Assembly (NCBI GenBank): GCA_018432935.1
Contig: JAHDSF010000033.1
Location: forward strand, 1 to 64,000
DNA: 64,000 nt
Source of the DNA: Rhodospirillales bacterium
GTDB taxonomy: Bacteria; Pseudomonadota; Alphaproteobacteria; Rhodospirillales; Shumkoniaceae
Reading direction: 5' to 3'
The translations under genes were made by a program, and so were the position numbers. Position 1 is the first letter of the stretch; each line of letters starts with the position of its first letter. The notes under the pieces were generated by a model. That model was not told the origin of the DNA, did no database searches, and saw only the letters and a program-made list of their open reading frames with translations. Below, piece by piece: positions 52,450-60,661 of this stretch.

Positions 52450-53436
52450 TCAGCGGTAGGGATCGTCGCCATCGAGGTAGGAGCGCACGTAGCGGGCGAC
52501 ACCCTCCTCCAGCGGGGTAAAGGGGCGCCGGAATCCGGCTGCCCGCAGACGCCGCATGTCGGCCTCGGTGAAGTACTGGTACTTGGCGCGGATCGCTTCC
52601 GGGGTCGGCACGAATTCGACCTCGAAGCCATTGCCGAGGGCAGCGTAGACCGCCCGCGCCAAGTCGAGGAACGATCTTGCCTCGCCGGTGCCGCAGTTGT
52701 AGAGGCCGCTCACCTCCGGGTTGTCGAGCAGCCAGCACACCACCGCGACGCAGTCCTCGACCCAGATGAAGTCCCGCATCTGGCCGCCGTCGGCGTAGCG
52801 CGGATCGTGCGAGGCGAACAGCCGCGCCGGCTCGCCCGCCTTGGCGCGCGGGAACAGGTGCGCGACGACGCTCTTCTGGCCGCCCTTGTGGTACTCGTTG
52901 GGGCCGTAGACGTTGAAGAATCGCAGACCCGCCCACTGCGGCGGGCGCGGCCGGCCCTCGGCCAGGCCCAGCGCCACCCAGCGGTCGAACATGAGCTTGC
53001 TCCAGCCGTAGGCGTTGAGCGGGCGCAGCTTCATCAAGGCGGGCAGCGAGAGGTCGTCGGAAAAGCCATGCTCGCCGCCGCCGTAGGTGGCGGCCGAGGA
53101 GGCGTAGACGAACCGCACGCCGTTCGCGGCGCACCAGTTCCAGAGCCGGCAGGAAAGGCGGAAGTTGTTCTCGACGATGCGGTCGGCGTCGGTCTCGGTG
53201 GTGGCCGAGATCGCGCCCATGTGCACGACCGCCTCGAGGAGCTTCCCCTGGGCGGCGAGGAAATCGTCGAGATGGGCAGGGTCGACGATGTCGCGCGGCG
53301 CGGCCTTGGCGATGTTGCGCCACTTGTCGCCGCTGCGCAGGCGGTCGCACACCGCATAGGGACGGCGGCCTTCCGCCTCCAGCGCCGCCACGATGTTGGA
53401 GCCGATGAACCCCGCGCCGCCGGTCACCAGGATCAT
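52450..53436 (-). CDS. hldD: ADP-L-glycero-D-manno-heptose-6-epimerase
   Basis: The enzyme converts ADP-D-glycero-beta-D-manno-heptose to the L form for the LPS inner core. The 328-residue SDR fold shows MILVTGGAGFIGSNIVAALE, the YASSAATYGGG serine, the catalytic Y-x3-K as YGWSKLMFDRW, and GLRFFNVYGPNEYHKGGQKSVV. GGAGG lies just before the ATG. A clear promoter lies 35 bases upstream. Its presence implies a heptose-containing LPS. Confidence 0.96.
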   Translation of the reverse strand: MILVTGGAGFIGSNIVAALEAEGRRPYAVCDRLRSGDKWRNIAKAAPRDIVDPAHLDDFLAAQGKLLEAVVHMGAISATTETDADRIVENNFRLSCRLWNWCAANGVRFVYASSAATYGGGEHGFSDDLSLPALMKLRPLNAYGWSKLMFDRWVALGLAEGRPRPPQWAGLRFFNVYGPNEYHKGGQKSVVAHLFPRAKAGEPARLFASHDPRYADGGQMRDFIWVEDCVAVVCWLLDNPEVSGLYNCGTGEARSFLDLARAVYAALGNGFEVEFVPTPEAIRAKYQYFTEADMRRLRAAGFRRPFTPLEEGVARYVRSYLDGDDPYR

Positions 53437-53469
53437 GACACCTCCGCTTGGCCCGCCAGAAGCGTCCCC

Positions 53470-53498
53470 GTTATAGGACCTGGGGTGGATTGCCGCAA
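53470..53498 (-). promoter_or_regulatory. Promoter of hldD
   Basis: On the minus strand, TTGCGG (complement of 53493-53498) and TATAAC (complement of 53470-53475) are separated by 17 bases. The -10 lies 33 bases from the hldD start. It is back-to-back with the ubiK promoter, which also uses TTGCGG. Confidence 0.7.
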
Positions 53499-53511
53499 CA
53501 AGCGCAACGGG

Positions 53512-53540
53512 TTGCGGCCGCATGCCCTCCCGCCCATAAT
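53512..53540 (+). promoter_or_regulatory. Promoter of ubiK-like gene
   Basis: TTGCGG (53512-53517) and CATAAT (53535-53540) have a 17-bp spacer. The -10 ends 39 bases before the ATG. Confidence 0.65.
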
Positions 53541-53579
53541 TAAAGGAAGGACTCAACCGTCGCGGCACGGAGCATCGCC

Positions 53580-53852
53580 ATGCAGAGCAAGCGCATCTTC
53601 GAGGATCTGTCGCGGGTCGCGGAAGGAGCGGCGTCCGCGCTCCAGGGGCTCCGCGACGAGGTGGAGGCCATCGTCCGCCACCGCGTCGAACGGCTGGTTG
53701 CCGATCTGGACCTCGTGACGCGAGAGGAATTCGACGCTGCCCGGACGGTCGCCATCCGCGCCCGCGAGGAGCAGGACGCCCTCGCGGCCCGGATCGCCGA
53801 GCTCGAAACCCGGCTGCGCAGTCTGGAAGAGGCGGGGAAGGAGTTCCAGTAG
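53580..53852 (+). CDS. ubiK: UbiK/BMFP-domain ubiquinone-synthesis accessory factor
   Basis: A 90-residue protein of the BMFP (DUF526) family: FEDLSRVAEGAASALQGLRDEVEAIVRHRVERLVADLDLVTREEFDA, then a coiled-coil leucine-zipper C-terminus (LAARIAELETRLRSLE). UbiK helps the ubiquinone biosynthetic complex with lipid substrates in aerobic conditions in E. coli. A DnaA-box-like TTATCCACA (53865-53873) follows the stop. No other ubi gene is adjacent, though ubiT and ubiU lie 9 kb away. Confidence 0.87.
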   Translation: MQSKRIFEDLSRVAEGAASALQGLRDEVEAIVRHRVERLVADLDLVTREEFDAARTVAIRAREEQDALAARIAELETRLRSLEEAGKEFQ

Positions 53853-54046
53853 GGACCCTTTCCGTTATCCACAACAAATCGGGCCCGTCCCTGCCGATGC
53901 GCTTGCGTCGACAGCCGTGGTTTGGCACGCTAGATTTCGCCTGTCGCTAGACGATGACCTACAAGAAATCGGGGTTGCTCCCAGATCTTGTAGAGTCGCC
54001 TTCCGGTCCACCGAACCGCGAACGCGGCGAGCCTGGAGGAACGGAT

Positions 54047-54547
54047 ATGAAGGATCTGGCCGTTCAAGACGCCGCCGAGCACGAAGCGATCGATGTGGTC
54101 GAGAACTTCGTCGCGGCACAGGAGTGGTCGTACGACCGCCAGGGCGAGACCGAGCTTGCCGTCCAGGCGCCCGGTCAATGGTGCGACTTCAGCCTCTACT
54201 TCGCCTGGAACCAGGAGCTGGCGGCGCTGCATTTCACCTGCGCGTTCGACATGCGGGTGCCCGCCGACAAGCGGGCCCCGGTCAGCGAGCTGCTGGCCCA
54301 GGTCAACGAGCGGCTGTGGCTCGGCCATTTCGGCCTATGGCGCGACGAGAGCCTGCCGATGTTCCGTCACGTGTTGTTGTTCAAGGACACCGACGGGCCG
54401 AGCTTCAGCCAGATCGCCGATCTGGTGGACACCGCCCTGGCCGAATGCGACCGCTTCTACCCGGCGTTCCAATACGTGATCTGGGGCGGCAAATCGGCCG
54501 CCGAGGCAGTCGACCTGTCGCTCGTCGACACGGTCGGCGAGGCCTGA
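54047..54547 (+). CDS. YbjN-domain protein
   Basis: A 166-residue protein with a YbjN fold (chaperone-like, type III secretion chaperone related). Segments include IDVVENFVAAQEWSYDRQGETELAVQ, SLYFAWNQELAALHFTCAFDMRVP and LNERLWLGHFGLWRDE in the form VNERLWLGHFG. The function is not known; E. coli YbjN affects stress and motility. TGGAGGAAC precedes the chosen ATG. The proC gene begins 13 bases after the stop. Confidence 0.88.
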   Translation: MKDLAVQDAAEHEAIDVVENFVAAQEWSYDRQGETELAVQAPGQWCDFSLYFAWNQELAALHFTCAFDMRVPADKRAPVSELLAQVNERLWLGHFGLWRDESLPMFRHVLLFKDTDGPSFSQIADLVDTALAECDRFYPAFQYVIWGGKSAAEAVDLSLVDTVGEA

Positions 54548-54560
54548 AAGGCAGGGTGTC

Positions 54561-55361
54561 ATGGCGAGTCTGCTGCTGGTAGGCTGCGGCAAGATGGGGA
54601 GTGCCCTGCTCGAGGGTTGGCTTGCCCAGGGCGTGGACGCCGACGAGGTGGTGGTGGTGGAGCCCTCCCCCGCCGCCGTGGCGCCGCAGGGGGTTCGGCT
54701 GCTGCCGACCCACGAAAAGGTGCCTTCCGGATTTGCCCCCGAGGTGGTGGTGCTGGCGGTCAAGCCCCAGGTGATGCCTCTGGTGGTGCCGCTCTACCGG
54801 GAATTTGCGACGCCCGCCAACGTCTTCTTGTCGATCGCCGCAGGACGGCCGATCCGCTTCATCGAGGAGGCGCTGGGACAGCCGGCGGGAGTGGTCCGGG
54901 CGATGCCCAACACCCCGGCCTCGATCGGACGCGGCATGACGGTGCTGTGCGCCAATGGGCGCGTCCGTCCGGAGCAGAGGGAGCGCTGCGAGCTGTTGCT
55001 GCGCGCCGTCGGTGGCGTGGCCTGGGTCGAGAACGAAGAGCTGATGGACGCGGTGACGGCGGTTTCCGGCAGCGGCCCGGCCTACGTGTTCTTCCTGGTC
55101 GAGAGCTTGGCTGCGGTCGGGGTCGCGGCCGGGCTGCCCGCGGAGCTGGCGTTGCGCCTCGCCCGCGAGACGGTGGCGGGTGCGGGGGAGCTTCTGCGCC
55201 GCTCGTCCTTGCCGCCGGAGACCCTGCGACGCAACGTCACCAGCCCAGGCGGAACCACCGCCGCCGCGCTGGAGGTACTGGGCGGGCCCGAGGGCTGGGC
55301 CGGTCCGATCGAGCGAGCCGTCGCCGCCGCGACCCGCCGCTCGCGAGAGCTTGCCGGCTGA
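54561..55361 (+). CDS. proC: Pyrroline-5-carboxylate reductase
   Basis: The last step of proline synthesis, NAD(P)H-dependent reduction of pyrroline-5-carboxylate. The 266-residue product has the N-terminal VGCGKMGSALLEGW nucleotide loop, AVKPQVMP, VRAMPNTPASIGRGMT and the C-terminal signature TAVSGSGPAYVFFLVES with NVTSPGGTTAAALEVL. The UbiK-YbjN-ProC-TetR order is common in alphaproteobacteria. Confidence 0.96.
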   Translation: MASLLLVGCGKMGSALLEGWLAQGVDADEVVVVEPSPAAVAPQGVRLLPTHEKVPSGFAPEVVVLAVKPQVMPLVVPLYREFATPANVFLSIAAGRPIRFIEEALGQPAGVVRAMPNTPASIGRGMTVLCANGRVRPEQRERCELLLRAVGGVAWVENEELMDAVTAVSGSGPAYVFFLVESLAAVGVAAGLPAELALRLARETVAGAGELLRRSSLPPETLRRNVTSPGGTTAAALEVLGGPEGWAGPIERAVAAATRRSRELAG

Positions 55362-55451
55362 GCGGCGCTCGCTTCACAGCCACGACGATTTGCCGCACAA
55401 TGGTGGCGGCGGACCCGTCGTCCGCAACCCGGTACCGGAGGGAGAGTGTCC

Positions 55452-56078
55452 ATGGCGCCCCAGACAGAAGCACGGCCGGAAGCCGCCGCACGGGTGGTGT
55501 CGGCCGCCTTCGAACTCGCCGGCCTGCGCGGCTGGTCGCGGATCACCCTGGCGGAGATCGCCGAGGCGGCCGGCATGTCCCTGGCCGAGCTGCGCGGGGT
55601 GGTATCCTCCAAGAACGATATCATCGCCCTCTTTCTCGAGCAGGTCGATCGCCGGACCCTGGAGGGGGCTGCGACGACCGGTGCGGTGCGCGACCGCCTG
55701 TTCGACTTGGCCATGCGTCGCTTCGACGCCCTCAAGCCCCATCGCGACGCGATCGCCGCGATCCTGAGCGACCTGCGGGTGGAGCCGGCGATCGGCTGCA
55801 CCCTGCTGCCGGGATTCTGGCGCTCGCTGGGCTGGATGATGGAGGCGGCTGGCCTCGACAACCGAGGAGTCGCCGGCGTGATCCGGCGCAAGGGTCTGGC
55901 CGCCATCTATCTCAACGCGTTCCGTGTCTGGCTCAGCGACGACAGTCCCGATCTCGACAAGACGATGGCCGCCCTCGACCGCGGTCTGCAGCAGGCGGAA
56001 AGGATGATCCGTCTGTGCGGCGGCGGCGGCCAGGAAGAGCCGACTCCGGCTCCGGCGGGTGAGCCGCCGACGGTGTGA
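55452..56078 (+). CDS. TetR-fold protein with COQ9-like C-terminus
   Basis: A 208-residue helical protein. The N-terminal TetR helix-turn-helix is clear (VVSAAFELAGLRGWSRITLAEIAEAAGMSLAELRGVVSSKNDIIALFLE). The C-terminal part (GLAAIYLNAFRVWLSDDSPDLDKTMAALDRGL) resembles COQ9, a TetR-fold lipid-binding protein of ubiquinone synthesis, where a similar L-x-D-x-S-x-D-x-x-x-T segment occurs. It could be a regulator or a lipid-binding protein. Its gene group also holds ubiK. The GTG at 55446 is an alternative start. Confidence 0.8.
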   Translation: MAPQTEARPEAAARVVSAAFELAGLRGWSRITLAEIAEAAGMSLAELRGVVSSKNDIIALFLEQVDRRTLEGAATTGAVRDRLFDLAMRRFDALKPHRDAIAAILSDLRVEPAIGCTLLPGFWRSLGWMMEAAGLDNRGVAGVIRRKGLAAIYLNAFRVWLSDDSPDLDKTMAALDRGLQQAERMIRLCGGGGQEEPTPAPAGEPPTV

Positions 56079-56102
56079 CCGCTGCGACAGCGCCGGAATC
56101 AC

Positions 56103-56129
56103 AAGTGCCCGGACCAGGTCCGGGCACTT
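56103..56129. terminator. Bidirectional hairpin between convergent genes
   Basis: Perfect 13-base arms AAGTGCCCGGACC and GGTCCGGGCACTT flank one base, giving a long GC stem with A and T flanks. It lies between the stops of the TetR gene and the OmpR-type gene. Only a TTT run follows on either strand, so it is a moderate intrinsic terminator for both. Confidence 0.7.
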
Positions 56130-56157
56130 TGCCGATCGGAGGGAGCGTGCGCGGCTT

Positions 56158-56943
56158 TCAGCGCCAGTCGACCGGAGCCGCGAAGATGTAGCCGGCATTG
56201 CGCAGGGTCTTGATGAGGACCGGCTTCTTCGGGTTCGGCTCGATCTTGCGGCGCAGGCGCAAGACCTGGACGTCGATGCTGCGGTCGAAGGCGGTCGCCA
56301 TCTCGCCCTGGGTATAGTCGAGCAACTGCTCGCGGCTCAGCACCCGGTTGCGGTGGGAGACGAAGACGGTCAGCAGATTGAACTCGCCGGGCGTCAGCTC
56401 GACCGCCTCGTGGGAAGGCGAGTAGAGCTTGCGCTCGTTGAGGTCGAGGGTCCAACCGGCGAAGTCGGCGATCTTGCCTGGCTCGCCGACCACCACTTCC
56501 TCCTTGGTGTCGCCTTCGGTGCGCCGCAGCACGGAGCGAATGCGGGCCACCAGCTCGCGCGGGCTGAACGGCTTGGCGATGTAGTCGTCGGCACCGACCT
56601 CGAGGCCGATGATGCGGTCGACCTCGTCGCCGCGCCCGGTCACCATGATGATCGGGATGTTCGAGCGCTTGCGCAGCTGGCGGGCCAAATCGAGGCCGTC
56701 CTCACCGGGCAGGACGAGGTCGAGGATGACCAGGTCGATCAGGTGCTTGCCCAGCATGTCGTTCATCTCGATCCCGTTCTCGGCCACCTGGACGCGGTAG
56801 CCGTGCTCGGTGAGATAGCCGCGAAGCAGCTTCCTCACCTCGGGATCGTCGTCGACGACCAGGATCTGCTTTCCCATCTTGTCGGCGGACTTGGAGGTTC
56901 CATCCTCCTCGCCCGGCCGGTAGCTCTCTCCGTCTCCTGACAT
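56158..56943 (-). CDS. OmpR-family response regulator
   Basis: About 261 residues. An N-terminal extension of some 23 polar residues precedes the receiver (ILVVDDDPEVRKLLRGYL). Phospho-acceptor Asp75 lies in LVILDLVLPGEDG and the switch lysine in YIAKPFSPRELVARI. The winged helix ends SIDVQVLRLRRKIEPNPKKPVLIKTLRNAGYIFAAPVDWR. Start choice: AAGG lies 5 bases before the ATG at MSGDGE; the ATG at MGKQILVV is another option. It diverges from a hybrid kinase, a possible partner. Confidence 0.93.
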   Translation of the reverse strand: MSGDGESYRPGEEDGTSKSADKMGKQILVVDDDPEVRKLLRGYLTEHGYRVQVAENGIEMNDMLGKHLIDLVILDLVLPGEDGLDLARQLRKRSNIPIIMVTGRGDEVDRIIGLEVGADDYIAKPFSPRELVARIRSVLRRTEGDTKEEVVVGEPGKIADFAGWTLDLNERKLYSPSHEAVELTPGEFNLLTVFVSHRNRVLSREQLLDYTQGEMATAFDRSIDVQVLRLRRKIEPNPKKPVLIKTLRNAGYIFAAPVDWR

Positions 56944-57237
56944 CGAGCCTTGCTCCCCGGAAAGAAACGAAACGGCTAAACTCATTTCGTCATGCGCCCG
57001 CTCGCGTTCAAGTCTTATCTGCCGACAACGGAAAAAATGCAATGGGCGGACGCCTGCCATTATATTATGCAGGCGCATAACGCTACAAGATACGGCTGAT
57101 TCTCTCGGGAAATCTTCGTATCAGGCTGAAATAGCAGGTCGATCGCGGTTGCAGCGCGCCCGGTTCCGGCTTGGCAGTGGGAAGGAAATCGCGCAAAGTC
57201 TCGGCGTCACCGGGGTTTCGTCAGAACCGGGTCAACC
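56944..57237. other. AT-rich divergent intergenic region before the hybrid kinase
   Basis: The 294-base gap holds an inverted repeat, CGCCTGC (57051-57057) and GCAGGCG (57069-57075), around an AT-only core with TATATTAT. No gene is seen. The stretch 57055-57100 is the best promoter or operator candidate for the divergent genes. Confidence 0.5.
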
Positions 57238-60200
57238 ATGCCGCAGCGTTCCTCCCTCCGGTCCTCGGCCAAGACGGTAGGCCTCGCGGCCCTGCTGTGC
57301 GCGCTCTTGCTGGCGCCCAGCCTCGGCTTCCTGGTGATCGACCGGCAGGAACCTCTGGCGTGGGCGCTGGTCGAGGTGGCGAAGGACGTGCTCCTGGTCG
57401 GGATCGCCGCGTTCGCCTTCTACCGGCTGGGGGCCGTGCTTCCGTCCCGCTCCAGAGGGGAGTCGGGACGGGCGCGGCTGGCGTTGCTCGACAGCCTGCC
57501 GGATCCGCTCGCCATGTTCGATACCGACGAGCGGCTCACCTATGCCAACGAGGCGTTCCGTGAACGCTGCCGTGGCGCCCTGCCGGCAACCCGGGCCGAG
57601 GCCGTGTTCCGGCTCGGCGCCGAGGCGGTCCTGCGCGAGAGCTCGGTGGGGACGCTCGTCCTGGTGCCGATGCGGCGCGATGCCGAGGAGGCGGACGGCC
57701 GGGGCCGGCCCTCGCTCGAGCGGTTGGCCGAGGCGGTACCGCTGCCGGTGATCGTCTCCGGCTACGAGAGCGGTCTGGTGCGGGTCGTCAACGCCAAGGC
57801 GGCGCGGCTGCTCGGCATCTCTCCCGACGACGACCCTCCGATGGCGAGCCTGATCGAGGCGGCCGACTGGGCCAAGATCCTCGAGGCCATCCGCCAGCGC
57901 GGCGAGTGCCTCGGCGCCTCGGTGCGGATCCACGCTGCCGACGGCGCGTGGGCCGACGCGACCGTCAGCGTCGGTGCCGCCAGGGCCGGGCAGGAAGCGC
58001 TCCTCGTGGTTCTCGTTCACCAGAATCGCGCGGTGCCGGCCGACGCGGCGCGCCTGCGTTCGTGGCTGACGGCTCTGATCCGCAACTCGCTTGCCGAGGT
58101 TTTCGTCATCGACCGTGGCGGCCGCGTCGCCGCCATCCTCCACGCCACCGTCGTCGACCAGGCGCCGCTGACCTTGTTCGACGTCTTCGTCGCCTCGGCA
58201 CGCGAGGATCTTGCGGCAGCGCTGGCCAGGGCGGTCGCCGGCGAGAGTCCGGTCGAGTTGCAGGCCCGATCGGAATCGGGCGACGTGCGACTGGTTCGCC
58301 TGGTTCCGGTCAAGTCGGGGCGGAACAAGGTCGAGGATCTGGTGGCGATCGTCGAACCGGCGGCCGGGCCGGTCGTGGCCGACCGGCTGCGCGAGATCGA
58401 GCAGCGCTCGCGCCGACTGTTCTTTGACAACCCTTTGCCGCAGCTTCTGGTCGACCCCGAAACCGGCGTCGTCGCGGCTCTTAACGCCGCCGCCCGCGCC
58501 TTCTACGGCTATCAGGAAGGAAGCACTCCGCGCTTCGCCGACATCGACCAGCAAGGCCTGAAGGTGCTGGCGCCGCTGGGCGACGGCGCCGACGAGGACG
58601 GGGAGATCGCCTACCGATCGTTGCACGTCTCGACCAGCGGAATCGGCCGCGAGGTCGAGGTGCGGGGGCGGGCGCTCGCCCAGGACGGCCGGCGCTTGGC
58701 CTATCTGGTGGTCAACGACATCACCGACGTGCGACGGGCATCGGAGGCGCTGCGCGAGAGCGAGGCCCGGTTCCGCGCGGTGTTCGAGCACGGCCCGGTC
58801 GGCATCGCGATCCTCGATCAGGAGGACCGGCTGGTGCGAGCCAACCCGGCCTTCCAGGACATGCTGAGCTACTCCCAGGAATCGCTGCGGACACTGTTCT
58901 TCTCCGATCTCGCCCATCCCGACGACAGGGCGGTGGTCGAACGGCGGCTCGATTTCTCGAACGGCTCCGGCGACCGACCCGAGACCGTGGAATCGCGATT
59001 CATCTGCCGCGACGGCAAGATCCTGTGGGCCGACCTCTCCGCGGCCCTTCAGCGCGACGATTCCGGGCGGCCGCAGTTCGTCATCGTCATGATCAGCGAC
59101 ATTGGCGAGCGCAAGTCTGCCGAGCAGGCATTGCGCATGAGTGAGGAGCGGCTGCGGGCGATCATCGACAACTCGCCGGCGATGATTACGGTTCTCGACC
59201 GGCAGGGGCGGCACCTCCTGGTCAACGCCCGCTTCGTCGAGTTCACGGGCCTGAGCGAAGCCGAGGTCCAGGGCAAGACGGTGGACGAATTTCTTGCCGA
59301 CCCCGAGACCGCCGAGCGCGGCACCGAGGACAATCGCCGGGTCGTCGCGACCGGCGAGCCGGTCACCCGCGAAGAGGTGCTGCGCAGCGGTCGCGGCGAG
59401 GAACGGCTGTTCGTTACCGTGAAGTTCCCGCTGTTCGCGCCCGACGGCGCGATCTACGGCATCTGCGGCATCGCGACCGACGTCACCGAGCACCGACAGA
59501 CCGAGGAGTCCCTGCGCCAGGCCCAGAAGATGGAGGCGATCGGCCAGCTCACCGGCGGCGTCGCCCATGATTTCAACAACCTGCTGACGGTGGTCCAGGG
59601 CAACCTGGAATGGCTGGCGGAGAAGCTGGCCGCCGACGAGTCCGGACGCAGGCTGGTGGATACCGCGCTCGAGGCGAGCCGCCTCGGCTCCACCCTGACC
59701 CAGCGCCTGCTGGCCTTCTCGCGCAAGCAGCCGCTGAAGCCCGAGACGATCAACCTTCAGGAAGCGGTGCTGCGGATGGACCCGCTGCTGGTCCGCACCC
59801 TGGGCGAGACGATCGCACTGGAGACCAAGATCCCGGGCGGCCTGTGGCGGGTGCGGGTGGATCCGCAGCAGCTCGAGAACTCGCTGCTCAACCTTGCCGT
59901 CAATGCTCGCGACGCTATGCCGGCCGGGGGCAAGCTGACCATCGAGCTCGCCAACGAGACGATGGCGCCGAAGAACCGCCGCCAGCTTCCGCCTGGCGAC
60001 TACGTGCGCATCGAGGTCGCCGATACCGGTTCCGGGATGGCGCCGGAAACCATCCGCCGCGCCTTTGAGCCGTTCTTCACCACCAAGGAGAAGGGCAAGG
60101 GCACCGGGTTGGGCCTCAGCATGGTGTACGGCTTCGTTCGCCAGTCGGGCGGCGACATCGACATCGACAGCACGCGCGGCAAAGGTTCCCGGATCATCAT

Positions 60201-60654
60201 CCGCCTGCCGCGGGTCACCGAAGAGGCCGTAGCCCGGACGGCGGCGCTGGACTCCGCCGGCGAGGCGCTGCCCAAAGGGTCCGAGAACGTGCTGGTGGTC
60301 GAAGACGATCCGCGCGTGCGCCGGCTGGCGGTGGGGATCCTCGAATGGCTGGGTTACGCGGTGCTGGAGGCCGACGACGGGCCGTCGGCGGTGGAGCTTC
60401 TGGAGGATAACGACGACGTCGACATCGTCTTTACCGATGTCGTCATGCCCGGCGGCATGTCGGGGTTCGACGTCGCCCGCAAGGCGGCGGAGATGGAACC
60501 AGGCATCAAGGTCCTGTTCACCTCCGGCTACTCCCACGAGGAGATGAGCCGGGTCGGCGTGGTGCCGAACGAGATCGCCATGCTGCCCAAGCCCTATACC
60601 CGCCGCGAGCTGGCAAAGAAGATCCGCGAAGTGCTGGACTCAGAGGGCAGGTGA
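57238..60654 (+). CDS. Multi-PAS hybrid sensor histidine kinase
   Basis: A 1138-residue hybrid kinase. Two N-terminal helices (about residues 15-35 and 43-65) are followed by at least four PAS-like units (about 80-160, 165-270, 390-500, 505-630, 640-755), for example [15 protein letters not shown]-like [16 protein letters not shown] and [22 protein letters not shown]. The kinase has His777 ([17 protein letters not shown]), boxes [14 protein letters not shown] and [12 protein letters not shown], then a receiver with Asp1067 ([12 protein letters not shown]). It resembles CckA in layout but has more PAS domains; I do not assign cckA. Confidence 0.92.
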   Translation: MPQRSSLRSSAKTVGLAALLCALLLAPSLGFLVIDRQEPLAWALVEVAKDVLLVGIAAFAFYRLGAVLPSRSRGESGRARLALLDSLPDPLAMFDTDERLTYANEAFRERCRGALPATRAEAVFRLGAEAVLRESSVGTLVLVPMRRDAEEADGRGRPSLERLAEAVPLPVIVSGYESGLVRVVNAKAARLLGISPDDDPPMASLIEAADWAKILEAIRQRGECLGASVRIHAADGAWADATVSVGAARAGQEALLVVLVHQNRAVPADAARLRSWLTALIRNSLAEVFVIDRGGRVAAILHATVVDQAPLTLFDVFVASAREDLAAALARAVAGESPVELQARSESGDVRLVRLVPVKSGRNKVEDLVAIVEPAAGPVVADRLREIEQRSRRLFFDNPLPQLLVDPETGVVAALNAAARAFYGYQEGSTPRFADIDQQGLKVLAPLGDGADEDGEIAYRSLHVSTSGIGREVEVRGRALAQDGRRLAYLVVNDITDVRRASEALRESEARFRAVFEHGPVGIAILDQEDRLVRANPAFQDMLSYSQESLRTLFFSDLAHPDDRAVVERRLDFSNGSGDRPETVESRFICRDGKILWADLSAALQRDDSGRPQFVIVMISDIGERKSAEQALRMSEERLRAIIDNSPAMITVLDRQGRHLLVNARFVEFTGLSEAEVQGKTVDEFLADPETAERGTEDNRRVVATGEPVTREEVLRSGRGEERLFVTVKFPLFAPDGAIYGICGIATDVTEHRQTEESLRQAQKMEAIGQLTGGVAHDFNNLLTVVQGNLEWLAEKLAADESGRRLVDTALEASRLGSTLTQRLLAFSRKQPLKPETINLQEAVLRMDPLLVRTLGETIALETKIPGGLWRVRVDPQQLENSLLNLAVNARDAMPAGGKLTIELANETMAPKNRRQLPPGDYVRIEVADTGSGMAPETIRRAFEPFFTTKEKGKGTGLGLSMVYGFVRQSGGDIDIDSTRGKGSRIIIRLPRVTEEAVARTAALDSAGEALPKGSENVLVVEDDPRVRRLAVGILEWLGYAVLEADDGPSAVELLEDNDDVDIVFTDVVMPGGMSGFDVARKAAEMEPGIKVLFTSGYSHEEMSRVGVVPNEIAMLPKPYTRRELAKKIREVLDSEGR

Positions 60655-60661
60655 CGGAAGG

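Noticed and set aside
53865-53873. Perfect DnaA-box-like TTATCCACA after ubiK
   Set aside because: Only one box occurs here, with no AT-rich unwinding region or neighbouring dnaA/origin genes, so it does not support an origin.
57238-60654. Hybrid kinase as CckA
   Set aside because: The kinase-receiver layout is similar, but the number of PAS domains and lack of chpT context do not justify the name.
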